Assembly (NCBI GenBank): GCA_030867875.1
Contig: JAOWCC010000019.1
Coordinates: forward strand, 32,779,976 to 32,843,975
Origin: Actinernus sp. WN-2022
Taxonomy: Eukaryota > Cnidaria > Anthozoa > Actiniaria > Actinernidae
DNA: 64,000 nucleotides
Reading direction: 5' to 3'
In this document: piece after piece, positions 54,327 through 64,000 of the stretch
How positions within the stretch are numbered: position 1 is the stretch's first letter
How the letters are laid out: every line of letters begins with the position of its first letter
Translations under genes and position numbers: made by a program
Notes under the pieces: model-generated
What the model was told of the DNA's origin: nothing
The model's input: only the letters and a program-made list of their open reading frames with translations
Databases searched by the model: none

Positions 54327-54951
54327 ATACATTTTTCAAGAAATTGCATCAGTTGCTCATAAATTAAACATTTCATGACAAGGATAACATCGCATCAATA
54401 GGTATGTAGTTATTGTAGTTAGTTGGGTCAGTAGGAACGCCTTACAAATAAAAAGGGATAACACATCATGTTTGAATTATTTCAGGGACAGTACATGAGG
54501 GAATTGATAAGTTATAGACGTGTGTAAAAGGTATAGATAAGGGTTCACTTGCCAGTCTTATAAGTCTGTTTGGGATGCACAGTGAAGCTTTATTATCATT
54601 CCGGGAATAGAACATGCCGACGACACAGTTGCTAAATAGAAGCTATTACTGTTGGATGTCTTAATATAACTAATATAATTACTAACAGCTCTTATTTAAG
54701 CGATCACGGCTTCATTTGACATCAATGGTGGTCAAAGTTCAACTGCATGCATGTATTTAAAAAGTATTTTTACGATTAAGTGTTGGCTTGTAATTGAACT
54801 TCTTTTCTGTAGATGGTTTTACGTGCGTGCGTGTATGTTTGGGGAGGGGTGAGGGGAGGGGTGGGAAGGGAGATGGTGCTTCATTCAAAATAAGAGGACA
54901 CTTATTCAAGGTCATTTAGTGCCCTCAAACGGAAACAGATGTTATACTCAC

Positions 54952-55158
54952 CAGGCCCAGTTGGCATAGCTACCGTTGTAGGTGTAGTGGTTACCCGATC
55001 TCGTGGTGTGGGTATTGACTCTGTTGACCCCGTATCGATCAGAGGGGTGAACGCCGTGGAACCCACCAAAGGAGGAGGCACGTAAGGGGTAATGCCTCTT
55101 ATAATTACCGTGGGCGTCACGGGTGGAGGTATACGGATGCACAGGACAGCATATGCAG
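54952..55158 (-). CDS. FBN: Fibrillin exon 1 in window: TB cysteine 8 plus Pro/Thr-rich tail
   Basis: 207 nt, phase 1-1, acceptor cttacatttag, donor G|GTGAGT. AYAVLCIRIPPPV resembles the Cys8 end of a TB domain, like exons 10 and 17. About 60 residues follow with many Pro, Thr and Ser (ITPYVPPPLVG, ESIPTPRDRVTTTPTTVAMP). There are no further cysteines. In human fibrillin-1 the matching TB is followed almost at once by a cbEGF, so this tail is extra. The first TB exon (cysteines 1-7) was not found up to 64 kb. Confidence 0.75.
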
Positions 55159-55687
55159 CTAAATGTAAGAACGAAAGATGCAACAAAGTAGTAAATAAAC
55201 ACAGTCACCCAATGGTGAACTCGTGGATACGATATCAATTGTATTTTTACCAAAAGTAAAGTTAAGCAAATTTATTATATGGACGATAGTGTTTTACTGA
55301 GAAATAAACCACTCACAGAACTCATACGAAACTACATCCGGGTATTGAGTGGCGTATTTTCCATATCCTCACTAGTGAAAATATCGATGACGTCACGTTT
55401 GACACCTTTTGAACAGCAAAGATGGCAGCAGGTTTGTAAAAATCACATAGGAAGATGTAAACAGCTTAAATGAGCTGCATGACAATGAATATTCCGAACA
55501 CAACAAACCAAATACGATCTAAAACCCTCTAAAGATTTTTTCGACTGCAACGAAGAGACAAGAAAACCCGATGAAACTCCCCAGAACAGCTTAGAAAGAT
55601 CACGAAGAAGTTTGTACTGACAGTGAGTAAAATGAATAGATAAGAGTTCTTAGAACAGTTTAATTGTCCATATAATAAAAAGAAAAT

Positions 55688-55827
55688 TACACGGTGGTTT
55701 CAAGATATGAAGTTTATCCTCTCGAGTCGAAAACATTTCATTCGTTCGCTGCACTCACCAATGAAATGTTTTGGGCTCTCGAGGATAAACTAAATATCTT
55801 CTCACCACCGTGTAATATCCTCTATTT
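55688..55827. repeat. Foldback MITE, ATTACACGGTGG termini
   Basis: ATTACACGGTGGTTTCAAGATA and ATCTTCTCACCACCGTGTAAT are mirrored; inner arms TTATCCTCTCGAG / CTCGAGGATAA and CATTTCATT / AATGAAATG. About 140 bp. Confidence 0.8.
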
Positions 55828-55907
55828 AACCAGTTGCAGTTCAAGAACGAGATTGTTTCACAAAGGCAACACTTTCTGCTCAGTTATTTTAAGAGCCTGA
55901 ATGTTGG

Positions 55908-55978
55908 TCCGGCCGGGGTTTGAACCCGCGACCTCCCGCACGACAGACCGGCGCTAAACCACTGAACTAACCAAGAGT
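55908..55978 (-). pseudogene. tRNA-like sequence
   Basis: TTGGTTAGTTCAGTGGTTTAG then GGGTTCAAACCCCGGCC: tRNA A- and B-box arms with a plausible T-stem. The 3' CCGGACC has no partner at the 5' end, so it is a tRNA-derived repeat. Confidence 0.45.
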
Positions 55979-56769
55979 CATGTCTGTCATGTGTAGCGCG
56001 CTTACGAAATAGACCGATTTAGCTTGCTCATTTGTTGTCCCAATTCAGATCTCCTGACGTTATCATTTTAATAGTTATATCATCGATAACAATGTTTACG
56101 TACCAGCTAATGGCCGGCATGATGGTCGACTAACATGACCATGAGTCATGAGTCCATGAGTCATGAGTCCGTGCGGGCCTACTTAGAGACATGACCCAGA
56201 CAGTACATATACAATACTAGATTCCTCCCTTGCTTTGTGATATATAGAAACATTAACTTATAACAAATGTCGTATTCTTCTAAGTAAAACCTCAAGGTAT
56301 TTCACATTTCGGGTACTTAGCTTCCAGGTGGTTCCTTTTACTTCGTCTTTGTCCTCTCACTCCTTCTGCCTATTTCTTCTGCAGCTTGCTGGGCTTCTTG
56401 TTCAGTGTGCGAAGGTCGCCTCTTTTGGCTCCCCACCTCTACTGTTGGATCATTGGTGTTGTGCCAATAATTAGTGTGTATCCTATGTTCTTATGACCTT
56501 GTTTAGCGAATCCGTGTTCCTGTTCTTCCATCCAGGAATGTGGCAACTCCATCGCTTCTATACTTGATGGCTTGTACTGATGAGCACTGGTTCCTTTATT
56601 TGATTTTCTATGCTGTACTTCCAATGCTAAAATGGTACTCTCTTAAAATGTGCAGTAGTTCTGGTAATGGTACTCCCATCTTGTCTTCTGGCTACTACTA
56701 CTTGAGTACCTGTACTGTACTGTGAGTGGTTCCTACTCAAATGGTAGAGTGTCTCCAATCTGTATATTC

Positions 56770-56938
56770 GATAGGGGCGTAGGCAGGAATTTGCCAACAG
56801 GGGGTCCCGACTGCCAAGGGGGGTCACGACATGAGCGCCAGACTGAGGCGCTTACCTCTATGGGAGAACGGAACATGATTTTCATACCCAAGGGGGGGTC
56901 ACGGGCAGCCTAGGACCCCCCTAGCTACGCACCTGTCC
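56770..56938. mobile_element. MITE, GGGGCGTAG / CTACGCACC termini
   Basis: GGGGCGTAGGCAGGAATTTG at the left versus CCCCCCTAGCTACGCACCTG at the right, with GGGGGTCCC and GGGGGGTCACG inside. The plan is that of widespread GGGGCGTAGC-type small elements. It lies inside the gypsy remnant. Confidence 0.55.
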
Positions 56939-56992
56939 GTTTATTTTTATAATTTAATAAGTGTTAGAGAACCTGGAATAGCTTTACAAAAA

Positions 56993-57241
56993 CTAATCGA
57001 GCCAGCACTGCTCTGCATCTGAGTTCATCAGTGGATTCTTTGGTGTATTCAGCTCATGTTTCATGCCCATACATTTGCAAAAGTCCCTGAACTCATGTCC
57101 ATTGAACGGTGGGCCACTGTCACTGCCTGTTGTTACACCTATTCCGAGTGATGAAAACCAGTGTATTCTAGGAATGATTGCGCTGCCGTTGATGGAGGTG
57201 ACAAACTCTACTTCCGTCCAATTTAGTTTATTAACACACAA
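56993..57241 (-). pseudogene. Ty3/gypsy integrase-core fragment
   Basis: An 82-codon frame including SDSGPPFNGHEFRDFCKCMG then KHELNTPKNPLMNSDAEQ, like the integrase segment with the second catalytic Asp and the Asn-Glu region. Ends early. Part of the 56.1-58.9 kb element. Confidence 0.65.
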
Positions 57242-57789
57242 TCACTAGCAGGTATTGGGTCCCAGAAGTCCATGGCGATCTCTTTCCAAGGGTCATTTGC
57301 CTACTTGCTCATTCTTAGTGGCTTTCGTTCTCGAGACACGGTCACTACTTGACATGGATGGCAGTATCGGATATGTCTTCCACTAATTTGTCTTGTCCTG
57401 GGAACGGCACACTTGTTCGTAGATACTCCTTCGTCTTAGTGACCCCCGATATCCCTCATGTGCCAGAACCACTATCCATGCTTCTCTTACCACCGGCCCT
57501 CCTACCAATGCTACTTTCGAGGAGCTAAAACGCTTACCGAGCTATCCCAACGTAAACCGCGACAAACACGCGCAATTGTAACTAGAATGCTATTTTATTA
57601 GGGGTTCATGTGGCAGAAACTCTACAGTTCCGGTAATGTTTGTTCTGTCTTTTTCCTTTGTACTCTACATTTGCCGAATTTCTCTAAATAGTATCATGCA
57701 AATGATGATAGACAGTAAACTGACTCCAATCGGCGGAATGGTACACAGAACGTCTTCGTTTTGTCCATTACGGTATTCCTAAACATTAA

Positions 57790-57910
57790 AGGTAAAGTCA
57801 ACTTTGGGGTCGTTACTTTCGGGGAGGTCGCTACTTTCGGGGGGTTGCTACTTCCGGGATTTATTAACAACCATCATATTTTATCGCTACTTTCGGAGGA
57901 TCGTTACTTT
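57790..57910. repeat. Short repeat, GTTACTTTCGGGG units
   Basis: Five to six units of GTCGTTACTTTCGGGGAG-like sequence, ~18-20 bp apart, with one gap. Confidence 0.6.
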
Positions 57911-57923
57911 GGGATCTTTACGG

Positions 57924-58145
57924 TATGTGCCTTAAGCGAATGGTCATGCTCATACTGTGTTGCTTCCCCACATCCATTGTAAAGTTACTTCACTGGTGGA
58001 TTGCCTGTGTTTTCTCGTTCTCTTTGATTTTTGCTGTGTGCCTTGAGCGACTGGTTATGCTCATACTGTCAGTGTCGCTCCCCCACATCCATTGTAAAGT
58101 TACTTCACTGGCGGATTGCCTGTGTTTTCTCGTTCTCTGTTCGCC
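57924..58145. repeat. ~110-bp tandem duplication
   Basis: TGTGCCTTAAGCGAATGG at 57926 and TGTGCCTTGAGCGACTGG near 58038 start two units that both continue through CCACATCCATTGTAAAGTTA and GATTGCCTGTGTTTTCTCG. Confidence 0.85.
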
Positions 58146-58909
58146 TCCATGACTTCCTTCGAGTTTTGTTGATCCTTCATTCTGTCTGTTTGGCTTTCCA
58201 TCAACGCACATTTCCTTCGCTGACTGTCTCGAAAGATTTGCCGGTTTACGTACTGATTTTAGGCTTCCGTTTTTTTTCTGATCACCGCACTGCCATCATG
58301 ATTATTGCCTGATCCAGTGTTCATGGGAAAATCGCAGTTGAGCCCTTGTTCTCGAAATTCATGAATATCATGTTGGGTGGCCATTCTGTTGTTCAACGTG
58401 CGAACTGTAATCAGTGAGATTCCCTGGCAATGTTTCAACTAACCTTTGAAGTTCTCCTCCTCCTACTAGCAATAAAAGGTTTAGGTTGTTCTCTGCTTCG
58501 ACGGCCGGCCATCCATCGCATCGCTTCATTGAAGCTTTCCTTCCGCATTACGCACGACTTTTCACGTTGTCCTGTGGCTCCTTTAAGTTCTAGGGCGCCC
58601 ACACTTGCCTTCACGTACGCTAGGATGCTCAATTTGCTTAGCGTACCCTGTTTTTGTTTATCTCCGTCGCCAATAACCCAGTTTCAGGATCATGTGTCAG
58701 GTAGAAGTTAAACAATGGTGGCCCGCCAGTTGAAACAAAGGATTTGTATAATTACGCATGATCTTGAAACTGGATCATTTACTAGTAATAATCATCGATT
58801 ACTAGCTAATGGCCGCCATGGTGGTCGGCTAACATGACAACGTAACCTGGCCTCTCTCCCATGAGTCCGTGCGGGCATACTTAGAGACCCAGACAGTACG
58901 ATACTACAA

Positions 58910-60880
58910 CATTGAGTGATGTTTTATTTTGTATCTCAAGAGAAATGCATAAGGTTTCTAGAATTCGTAAACGAAGCCGTCATATGATCTGTATTGGGAC
59001 AACATCAAGGCATGGTAAATTGGTTTATTTAACTTGAAAGCGGGGCGTTGAAATCTACATGTCTTTTTATCGTTATTCATTATAAACCTTAAAGTATATA
59101 TGCATTAAAAATTTAGTTGATCTCATTTGAAAGCCGGTTCGAAATGATTATGGATGTGGTATTTTCCGTTTGTCAATGTCTCATCTCGTACCAGAAGATA
59201 TTCAGGCTTTTGCAATATGCAGATTTGAACAGCCTTGCGACAAATAAAAAAATGAAGAATATCTCTGAAAATAGTTGGTAAAAATAACTGAAACTTTCCC
59301 TATAACAGAGACGGAAATTTCAATTGTTATGTTCAGGGTGAAAGAGGTCTGGTGCCAATAGTGTTACCATGACAACATCATAACTGCATAATAATGTGTA
59401 TTACTTAGTTCATTTCAAAGTTACATCGACCTTGTTTTATCAGTTAGTTTCATATTCTTTCTATCAGCACATTACTGTCTTTCCCTTCTCAATACTGGAC
59501 TTTAAACTAAACAAGAGCCCATCTGGGCTTTCACTCGGGCCACATGAGATTGAAGATGAAATACACTTTCATTTGAAATCCTCTTAGTAATAACCAAAGG
59601 GAAGAATTATTAGCAGTCTTTAGGAGTGGGCGGTAGCGCGGTGACTTTCATTCTCTGCTCCCCTAGTATATATATACATGTATGTAATTTAATATTTTTG
59701 TTTTCTCGTATGTAAATTAAAGTAGTTGATCTTTTATTGAAAACACTACTTATTCATGTGTGTATGTATGTTCAGACTACTATCGTGCAGCTAGCTAGAG
59801 TCTTGAGATATCTGTCAGCAACTCGCAGCTAGTTAATAAATTAGTACTGTTCAGACCTAGTAACTTAGTAGGTTTTACTTTTTGTTTTTCCCTCTTCTGG
59901 TTTGTTTCTATCTCTAAAGAGGGCATGAATGGGGTTAACTGACTACTGACAAACAGCCTTAAAAATAACTGACAACTGACGATTTTTTTACTGACAACTG
60001 ACAACCGAAAAATAACTGACAACTGACAAATTTGGTTTTTGTGGGTCAAACATTGTAAATTTTCTCTAGTAATGATTAACTAGGGCTAACTGACAACTGA
60101 CAAATGGCCAACATTTTAACTGACAACTGACATGTAGACCCCCCCATTCAGACCCTCTCCAAAAGATAGAAATTTGGTCTATAACTGCCCTTGGCGCAAG
60201 TGTTTCGTAATCGCAAATAATTGACCGCCAAAGTGCTCAATTGAAATTTCAACCAAAATATTAAAACTGTGCGAAAAACTGCTACTGACTGGTGTTTGGC
60301 GATCCTCGTTATCCATGATGGCTCAATTGACGTACAATACACCCGGTAGTTGTCATCGATGGGCTTTTAGCGCGCTAGATTCTATTCAAGCTACCTCGCT
60401 AGGTAGCCTGGAACTTCAAAGTATTCCACCGACCACTAGCTAGCTAATCACCAGAGCAGAAAAACTGTTCAGACTAAAGAAGCTCGCTACCTCCTGTGGT
60501 TAGCTAGCTAGATTTACTAGCCTGAACACGGCCACACGTTTACAATTTAGTCTGCAGGTCCGATAAAACTGCAGGTTCCAGTCGTAAACAGTCCGAGTTT
60601 GACCAAAGTGAAACGATCGAGCTGCTCGCGTCCGTAGATATATATTTCTTCGTTTGCACTTTTGACATGATATAATTCTTCAAATGGCACCATTGTTTTA
60701 TTTCTTATGTTTAATAATACAGTTCTCAGCTGTAAATAGAATAGAACATTCTATGGAAGATTTCTTGTCCTAAAGTTTGGAAACGTAACACATGCATTTG
60801 ACGCTAGAAAGTTCAGTACTCGCAAGGTCAATTTACTAGTGGCAGTTTACTAGTTTGCACTGTATCGGCTGTTATGGAAT
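58910..60880. other. Non-coding, probably intron; one short tandem patch
   Basis: No exon recognised. ACTGACAACTGACAA units recur from 59.93 to 60.13 kb. Other parts are AT-rich single-copy-looking sequence. Confidence 0.4.
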
Positions 60881-60889
60881 GGAAACATA

Positions 60890-61400
60890 CTTTCACAGCT
60901 TAATATGTATGTCGATTGGTCAGAAGGATATCTTGTTTAAATGCTACGGTCCTTTCGGCATCAGGAAATTTTTAAACGGGAGTTTTCGTACAGTATTTCA
61001 AGCTATGCTGTAGTGCGAGTTCAGTTACGCCACAAATATCGGTGAAACTAATACCGTGTTCATTATTATCGGTTTTCTCTATGGGTTCTCATGTATTCAA
61101 TAATTACTTCTGGAGCTTCATATTTATGTCGATTGGTCACAATGATTTCCTCTTTCAGTTTTTCCCTTTAGTTTGGACATTAGGGATATATCCTTGGAGA
61201 TTTCGTACAGTTTAGCGACCGTTGTGTCGAAAGTAGAAACGTTCGTTTGTCATGAAAGTGCGTAAACAAACTGTCACAAGCGGTTTCATAGCAGCTCGAT
61301 GTTTGACTCCCATATAGTCGATGATAACGTATATAGCTTCATATGTACGTCGATTTCTCACAAGGATTTCCTCTTTCAGTTTTCCTCTCTCTTTGCTGGC
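60890..61400. repeat. Diverged ~220-bp tandem repeat, three units
   Basis: AGCTTAATATGTATGTCGATTGG at ~60897, AGCTTCATATTTATGTCGATTGG at ~61113 and AGCTTCATATGTACGTCGATTTC at ~61336 start units that go on to GGATTTCCTCTTTCAGTTTT. Confidence 0.6.
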
Positions 61401-61974
61401 AGTTCATGCTTCTTGTTCGGGTAGTTGCCCCACTGAGCCGTAACCACAAAACGAGCACAGCATTTCAGTTGGCATACACTGCGTACATCTGCTTAACTAA
61501 TTAGATTTGTAAAAATCTTAGCGGATCATGTAAATATTCCGCTTGGCTCAAATATGAGGGTTTCTGCCGTCAAAGTTCATTTTTTGTTTCAGTTTTCCCC
61601 ATATTAGCAGACTTGTATAATGTCTCGAGCTCTCCGAATCCAGTAGAAAGACTCTGGTTATTCTGTCGTAAAACATGGACCTGACCCAAATTTAGGTTGT
61701 ATTGCATCATTGCCCACGATGGAATAGATTTCTGACAATGACTATTTGAAATTGATATCTCCTTGTCTCGCCTAGTCTGAGCTTTGAATTTTCTTATCTG
61801 AGCGCGCCTGAGGAAATCTAACCTTTGTTTGCGTGACCAGCATAGTGCAATCTGATTGGTTCGAATTTGACCTTTAACGCATGCGCAGAAGCCGTCTGAC
61901 ACTAATTAAAAAATAAATAAATAACCACTTGCATTTTCAGACTCGGCGCTGCCACAGGCAGCCCGAGTAACTAG

Positions 61975-62225
61975 AATATATAGCCGGACTAGACTAGAAT
62001 CTCTAGACTAGGCTAGACTAGAATATCTAGACTAGATTAGAATGTCTAGACTAAACTAGAATCTCTAGACTAGACTTGTTGCTGGTATACCTGCGGGTGT
62101 ACGGCGATGTTGACTAAAACTACACACTAGTGAACACGAGTGAACACGAGTGAACACGAGTGAACACGAGTGAACACGAGTGAACACGAGTGAAAAAGAT
62201 GTTAAAACAGGTGAACACGAGTGAA
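61975..62225. repeat. CTAGACTAGAAT and TGAACACGAG tandem repeats
   Basis: CTAGACTAGAATCTCTAGAC-like units fill 61.98-62.08 kb; TGAACACGAG occurs six times in a row at 62131-62190, plus a stray copy near 62.21 kb. Confidence 0.85.
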
Positions 62226-62317
62226 AATTTATTGAAACTATATTTTTCTTTGTTTTAAATAATTGAAACTATAGTAAACCAGCCAAACTATAAAACTATA
62301 GAGCCTAGAGAAAACCG

Positions 62318-64000
62318 GATGCCTGTCTCAAGTCTCAAGTCTCAAGTCTCAAGTTTATTTCACACTATTTACACAGATACACAATTACTAACATTACATT
62401 AAAAAGAGAAGAGGAAAAAAGGAAGAATATGTTGATTATATGTTCGTGCGCAGTGATCAAAGGAGCAAAAGCTTTCGAGTTGATCACTGCCTACGTTTGT
62501 TTAGGAGTACATAATATTAGACTAAGCTGAAATAGTTGGTCAGTTGCTTGTTAAATTTGATTTTCTAAAAGGATAGTTTTATAACGTTTTTTGAATACAT
62601 TAATAGAGCTAGAACGTTTAATATTCAATTCAATTGTTTCCCAAATTTTTGATGATATAAATTTGAATGTATAAATTCCATAATTAGTTCTCGCTTTTGG
62701 TCTAACAAAATTTAAATTAGCAGCAAATCTGGTATTGTATGTATGGCGTTTTGCAGCTGGTGTGAGGACTTCAGAAAAGACCGATGGTATATTCGTTTTC
62801 TTATTTATAATTTTGTAACTAAATGTTGCAATTCTTAGTTTGAAGATATTATCAAGTTTTAAAATTCCAAGAATATTAAAGTATGGTGTAGCACTTTCTC
62901 TGCTGTGTGCAAAAAATATGTTTCTAATGCACTTATTTTGTTTAGTCCGGAGTTTTGTCAGTTTGGATGTATAGGTGTTACCCCAGCTCATGAGACCATA
63001 ATTTAAATATGGATATACTAGTGTATAATATAGTTGCTTCAACATGTTTAAATCAAGATAATACCGGAGTTTATTGATTATTCCAATATTTTTTGCCATT
63101 TTACTATTTATATGTTTTATTTGTTGCTCCCAGTTAATATGTTCATCTAAGTATATTCCTAAGTATTTTATATAGCTTTTTTGTTCAATATTAGCAATAT
63201 TAATTTTAGAGGTTTTTTTATTTGGTGAGCTTATTATCATGTAATGTGTTTTTTGAAGATTAACTGATAGTTTGTTAATAGCACAGTAATGGAGGATTAG
63301 TTTAAATTCTTCATTCATTATCGTTTCTAGATCTGTTATGTTATTACACGAATAGAAAACATTTGTATCATCTGCAAATATTCGAAAGGAAAGTTTCTTA
63401 GAGCAATTAGGCATATCATTTATATAAAGCAGAAAAAGTAACGGCCCCAATGTTGAGCCTTGTGGTACTCCGCACGTCATTTCAAGCATACTAGATTCAG
63501 TATGTCCTAATTTTACGTATTGTTTTCGATTATTTAAGTAATTAGTAAACCATGACAATGGATTTCCTCTAATTCCATATTTACTTAATTTGGATATTAG
63601 GATCTGGTGATTAACTGTATCGAAAGCTTTGGAAAAGTCGAGAAATAATCCACATGTTAATTGTTTATTATCTATAGCCGTTTTTAAATTATCTGTTATA
63701 TCAAGGATTGCCTGTTCGGTGGAATGCCCTTTTCTAAATCCAAATTGATGATCAAATAAGATATTGTTTTTATCCAAAAATGATATGAGTTGATCATACA
63801 CAAGTCGTTCTAAGATTTTGCTAAAAGGTGACAATGTTGCTATAGGTCTGTAGTTATAGGCATCAGTAGCTATACCACTTTTATAAATTGGAGTGACTCT
63901 AGATATTTTAAGAATATCTGGTACAACACCTGTTTTGATTGATTCATTGTAGATATAAGTAAAGGGCAGTGAGAGAGCTTCACTTGCTATTTTTATTAAT
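62318..64000 (-). mobile_element. LINE (CR1/L2-like), 3' part, with microsatellite tail
   Basis: Contains the open RT frame described separately, a ~200-bp 3' UTR and a terminal (ACTTGAG)n run (4-5 units at 62318-62352), the tail type known for CR1/L2-like LINEs. It runs off the right edge. Same superfamily as the broken copy at 26.2-30.3 kb. Confidence 0.88.
62551..63999 (-). CDS. LINE ORF2 reverse transcriptase, 3' part, frame intact
   Basis: Open for 482 codons from the window edge to its stop. RT palm motifs in order: SRVTPIYKSG, GLFLDFSKAFDTVNH (motif A), GVPQGSTLGPLLFLLYIND (motif B), FRIFADDTNVF (motif C with both Asp), YLGIYLD, then a thumb and tail with MSWGNTY, KCIRNIFFAH and YNTRFAA. 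It reverse-transcribes its own RNA at the target site. The endonuclease half would lie beyond 64 kb. An uninterrupted frame suggests a recent insertion. Confidence 0.9.
   Translation of the reverse strand, partial: LIKIASEALSLPFTYIYNESIKTGVVPDILKISRVTPIYKSGIATDAYNYRPIATLSPFSKILERLVYDQLISFLDKNNILFDHQFGFRKGHSTEQAILDITDNLKTAIDNKQLTCGLFLDFSKAFDTVNHQILISKLSKYGIRGNPLSWFTNYLNNRKQYVKLGHTESSMLEMTCGVPQGSTLGPLLFLLYINDMPNCSKKLSFRIFADDTNVFYSCNNITDLETIMNEEFKLILHYCAINKLSVNLQKTHYMIISSPNKKTSKINIANIEQKSYIKYLGIYLDEHINWEQQIKHINSKMAKNIGIINKLRYYLDLNMLKQLYYTLVYPYLNYGLMSWGNTYTSKLTKLRTKQNKCIRNIFFAHSRESATPYFNILGILKLDNIFKLRIATFSYKIINKKTNIPSVFSEVLTPAAKRHTYNTRFAANLNFVRPKARTNYGIYTFKFISSKIWETIELNIKRSSSINVFKKRYKTILLENQI

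Larger units (their letters stand above)
4456..55158 (-). other. FBN: Fibrillin-like gene, 3' half (26 coding exons in window)
   Basis: Fibrillins are large secreted glycoproteins that polymerise into extracellular microfibrils; in cnidarians they would lie in the mesoglea. I joined 26 minus-strand exons by AG acceptors, GT (one GC) donors and frame: 3857 coding nt, all joins phase 1 except one phase-2 join between exons 24 and 25. Domain order is TB end, 7 cbEGF, TB, 5 cbEGF, TB, EGF, 6 cbEGF, Cys motif, Q-rich linker, furin site, C-terminal propeptide. This equals the C-terminal half of human fibrillin-1 as known from that family. Multi-EGF relatives (LTBP, fibulin) lack this C-terminus. 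The 5' half, with signal peptide and promoter, lies beyond 64 kb. No competing host gene was seen inside. Confidence 0.93.
56100..58905 (-). mobile_element. Decayed Ty3/gypsy-like element between direct repeats
   Basis: Minus-strand remnants: a zinc-finger half RYCHPCQVVTVSRERK near 57.35 kb and integrase-core-like SDSGPPFNGHEFRDFC near 57.1 kb. The edges hold direct repeats: GCTAATGGCCGGCATGATGG / GTCCGTGCGGGCCTACTTAG near 56.11-56.21 kb and GCTAATGGCCGCCATGGTGG / GTCCGTGCGGGCATACTTAG near 58.80-58.89 kb. They might be LTR fragments. Frames are broken and no complete protein exists. Confidence 0.5.

Noticed and set aside
58430..58711. Plus ORF of 93 codons and its minus counterpart as a gag-like or host gene
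   Set aside because: No recognisable motif; lies inside the decayed gypsy-like region.
59795..60049. Minus ORF with QLSVIFRLSVVS repeats
   Set aside because: Produced by the ACTGACA tandem patch.

Overview
This is a eukaryotic, AT-rich, intron-heavy window from an animal, most likely a cnidarian (coral or sea-anemone type). The reasons are one large extracellular-matrix gene with one domain per exon, LINE, SINE-like and MITE debris in nearly every intron, and the absence of any bacterial gene organisation. The taxon is an inference. No single marker here names a species.

The only host gene I can support is on the minus strand. It is the 3' half of a fibrillin-like gene, running from about 55.2 kb down to a stop codon at 4456. 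I traced 26 coding exons through splice sites and reading frame. They encode, in order: the last cysteine of a TB (8-Cys, TGF-beta-binding-protein-like) domain plus a Pro/Thr-rich tail; seven calcium-binding EGF domains; a TB domain; five cbEGF; a TB domain; one non-calcium EGF plus six cbEGF; a short Cys motif; a Gln/Asn/Tyr-rich linker; a furin-type site; and an asprosin-like C-terminal propeptide. The 7-TB-5-TB-7-tail order matches the C-terminal half of human fibrillin-1 as I remember it. Details of the last three EGF exons (WNQC ending, IGxGHC, EACYEC) match in position. The joined exons hold 3857 coding nucleotides, and every junction keeps frame. All introns are phase 1 except the one between exons 24 and 25, which is phase 2. 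Both complete TB domains are split so that cysteine 8 sits on its own small exon (66 and 30 nt).

Region by region: 1-4.4 kb is downstream of the gene and holds foldback/MITE elements. 4.4-13.3 kb holds the C-terminal exons, with minisatellites in their introns. 13.3-25.3 kb holds cbEGF exons, several LINE 3'-end remnants and MITEs. 25.3-32.4 kb is one long intron filled by a decayed LINE (ORF1, endonuclease, reverse transcriptase) and foldback elements. 32.4-42 kb holds the two TB domains and five cbEGF exons, with a trinucleotide-rich tract and nested repeats. 42-55.2 kb holds seven cbEGF exons, a partially duplicated TB exon and an 11-copy 96-bp array that repeatedly copies a splice acceptor with the start of an EGF exon. 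55.2-64 kb has no host exon that I can see; it holds a decayed Ty3/gypsy-like pol fragment between direct repeats, low-copy tandem repeats, and at the right edge the 3' part of a LINE whose reverse-transcriptase frame is intact.

The most unusual points are the asprosin-like propeptide behind a prion-like Q/N/Y-rich linker, the Pro/Thr tail on a TB domain, the acceptor-bearing exon array, a likely GC-AG intron, and several TIR-bounded elements that carry satellites or tRNA-like sequences.
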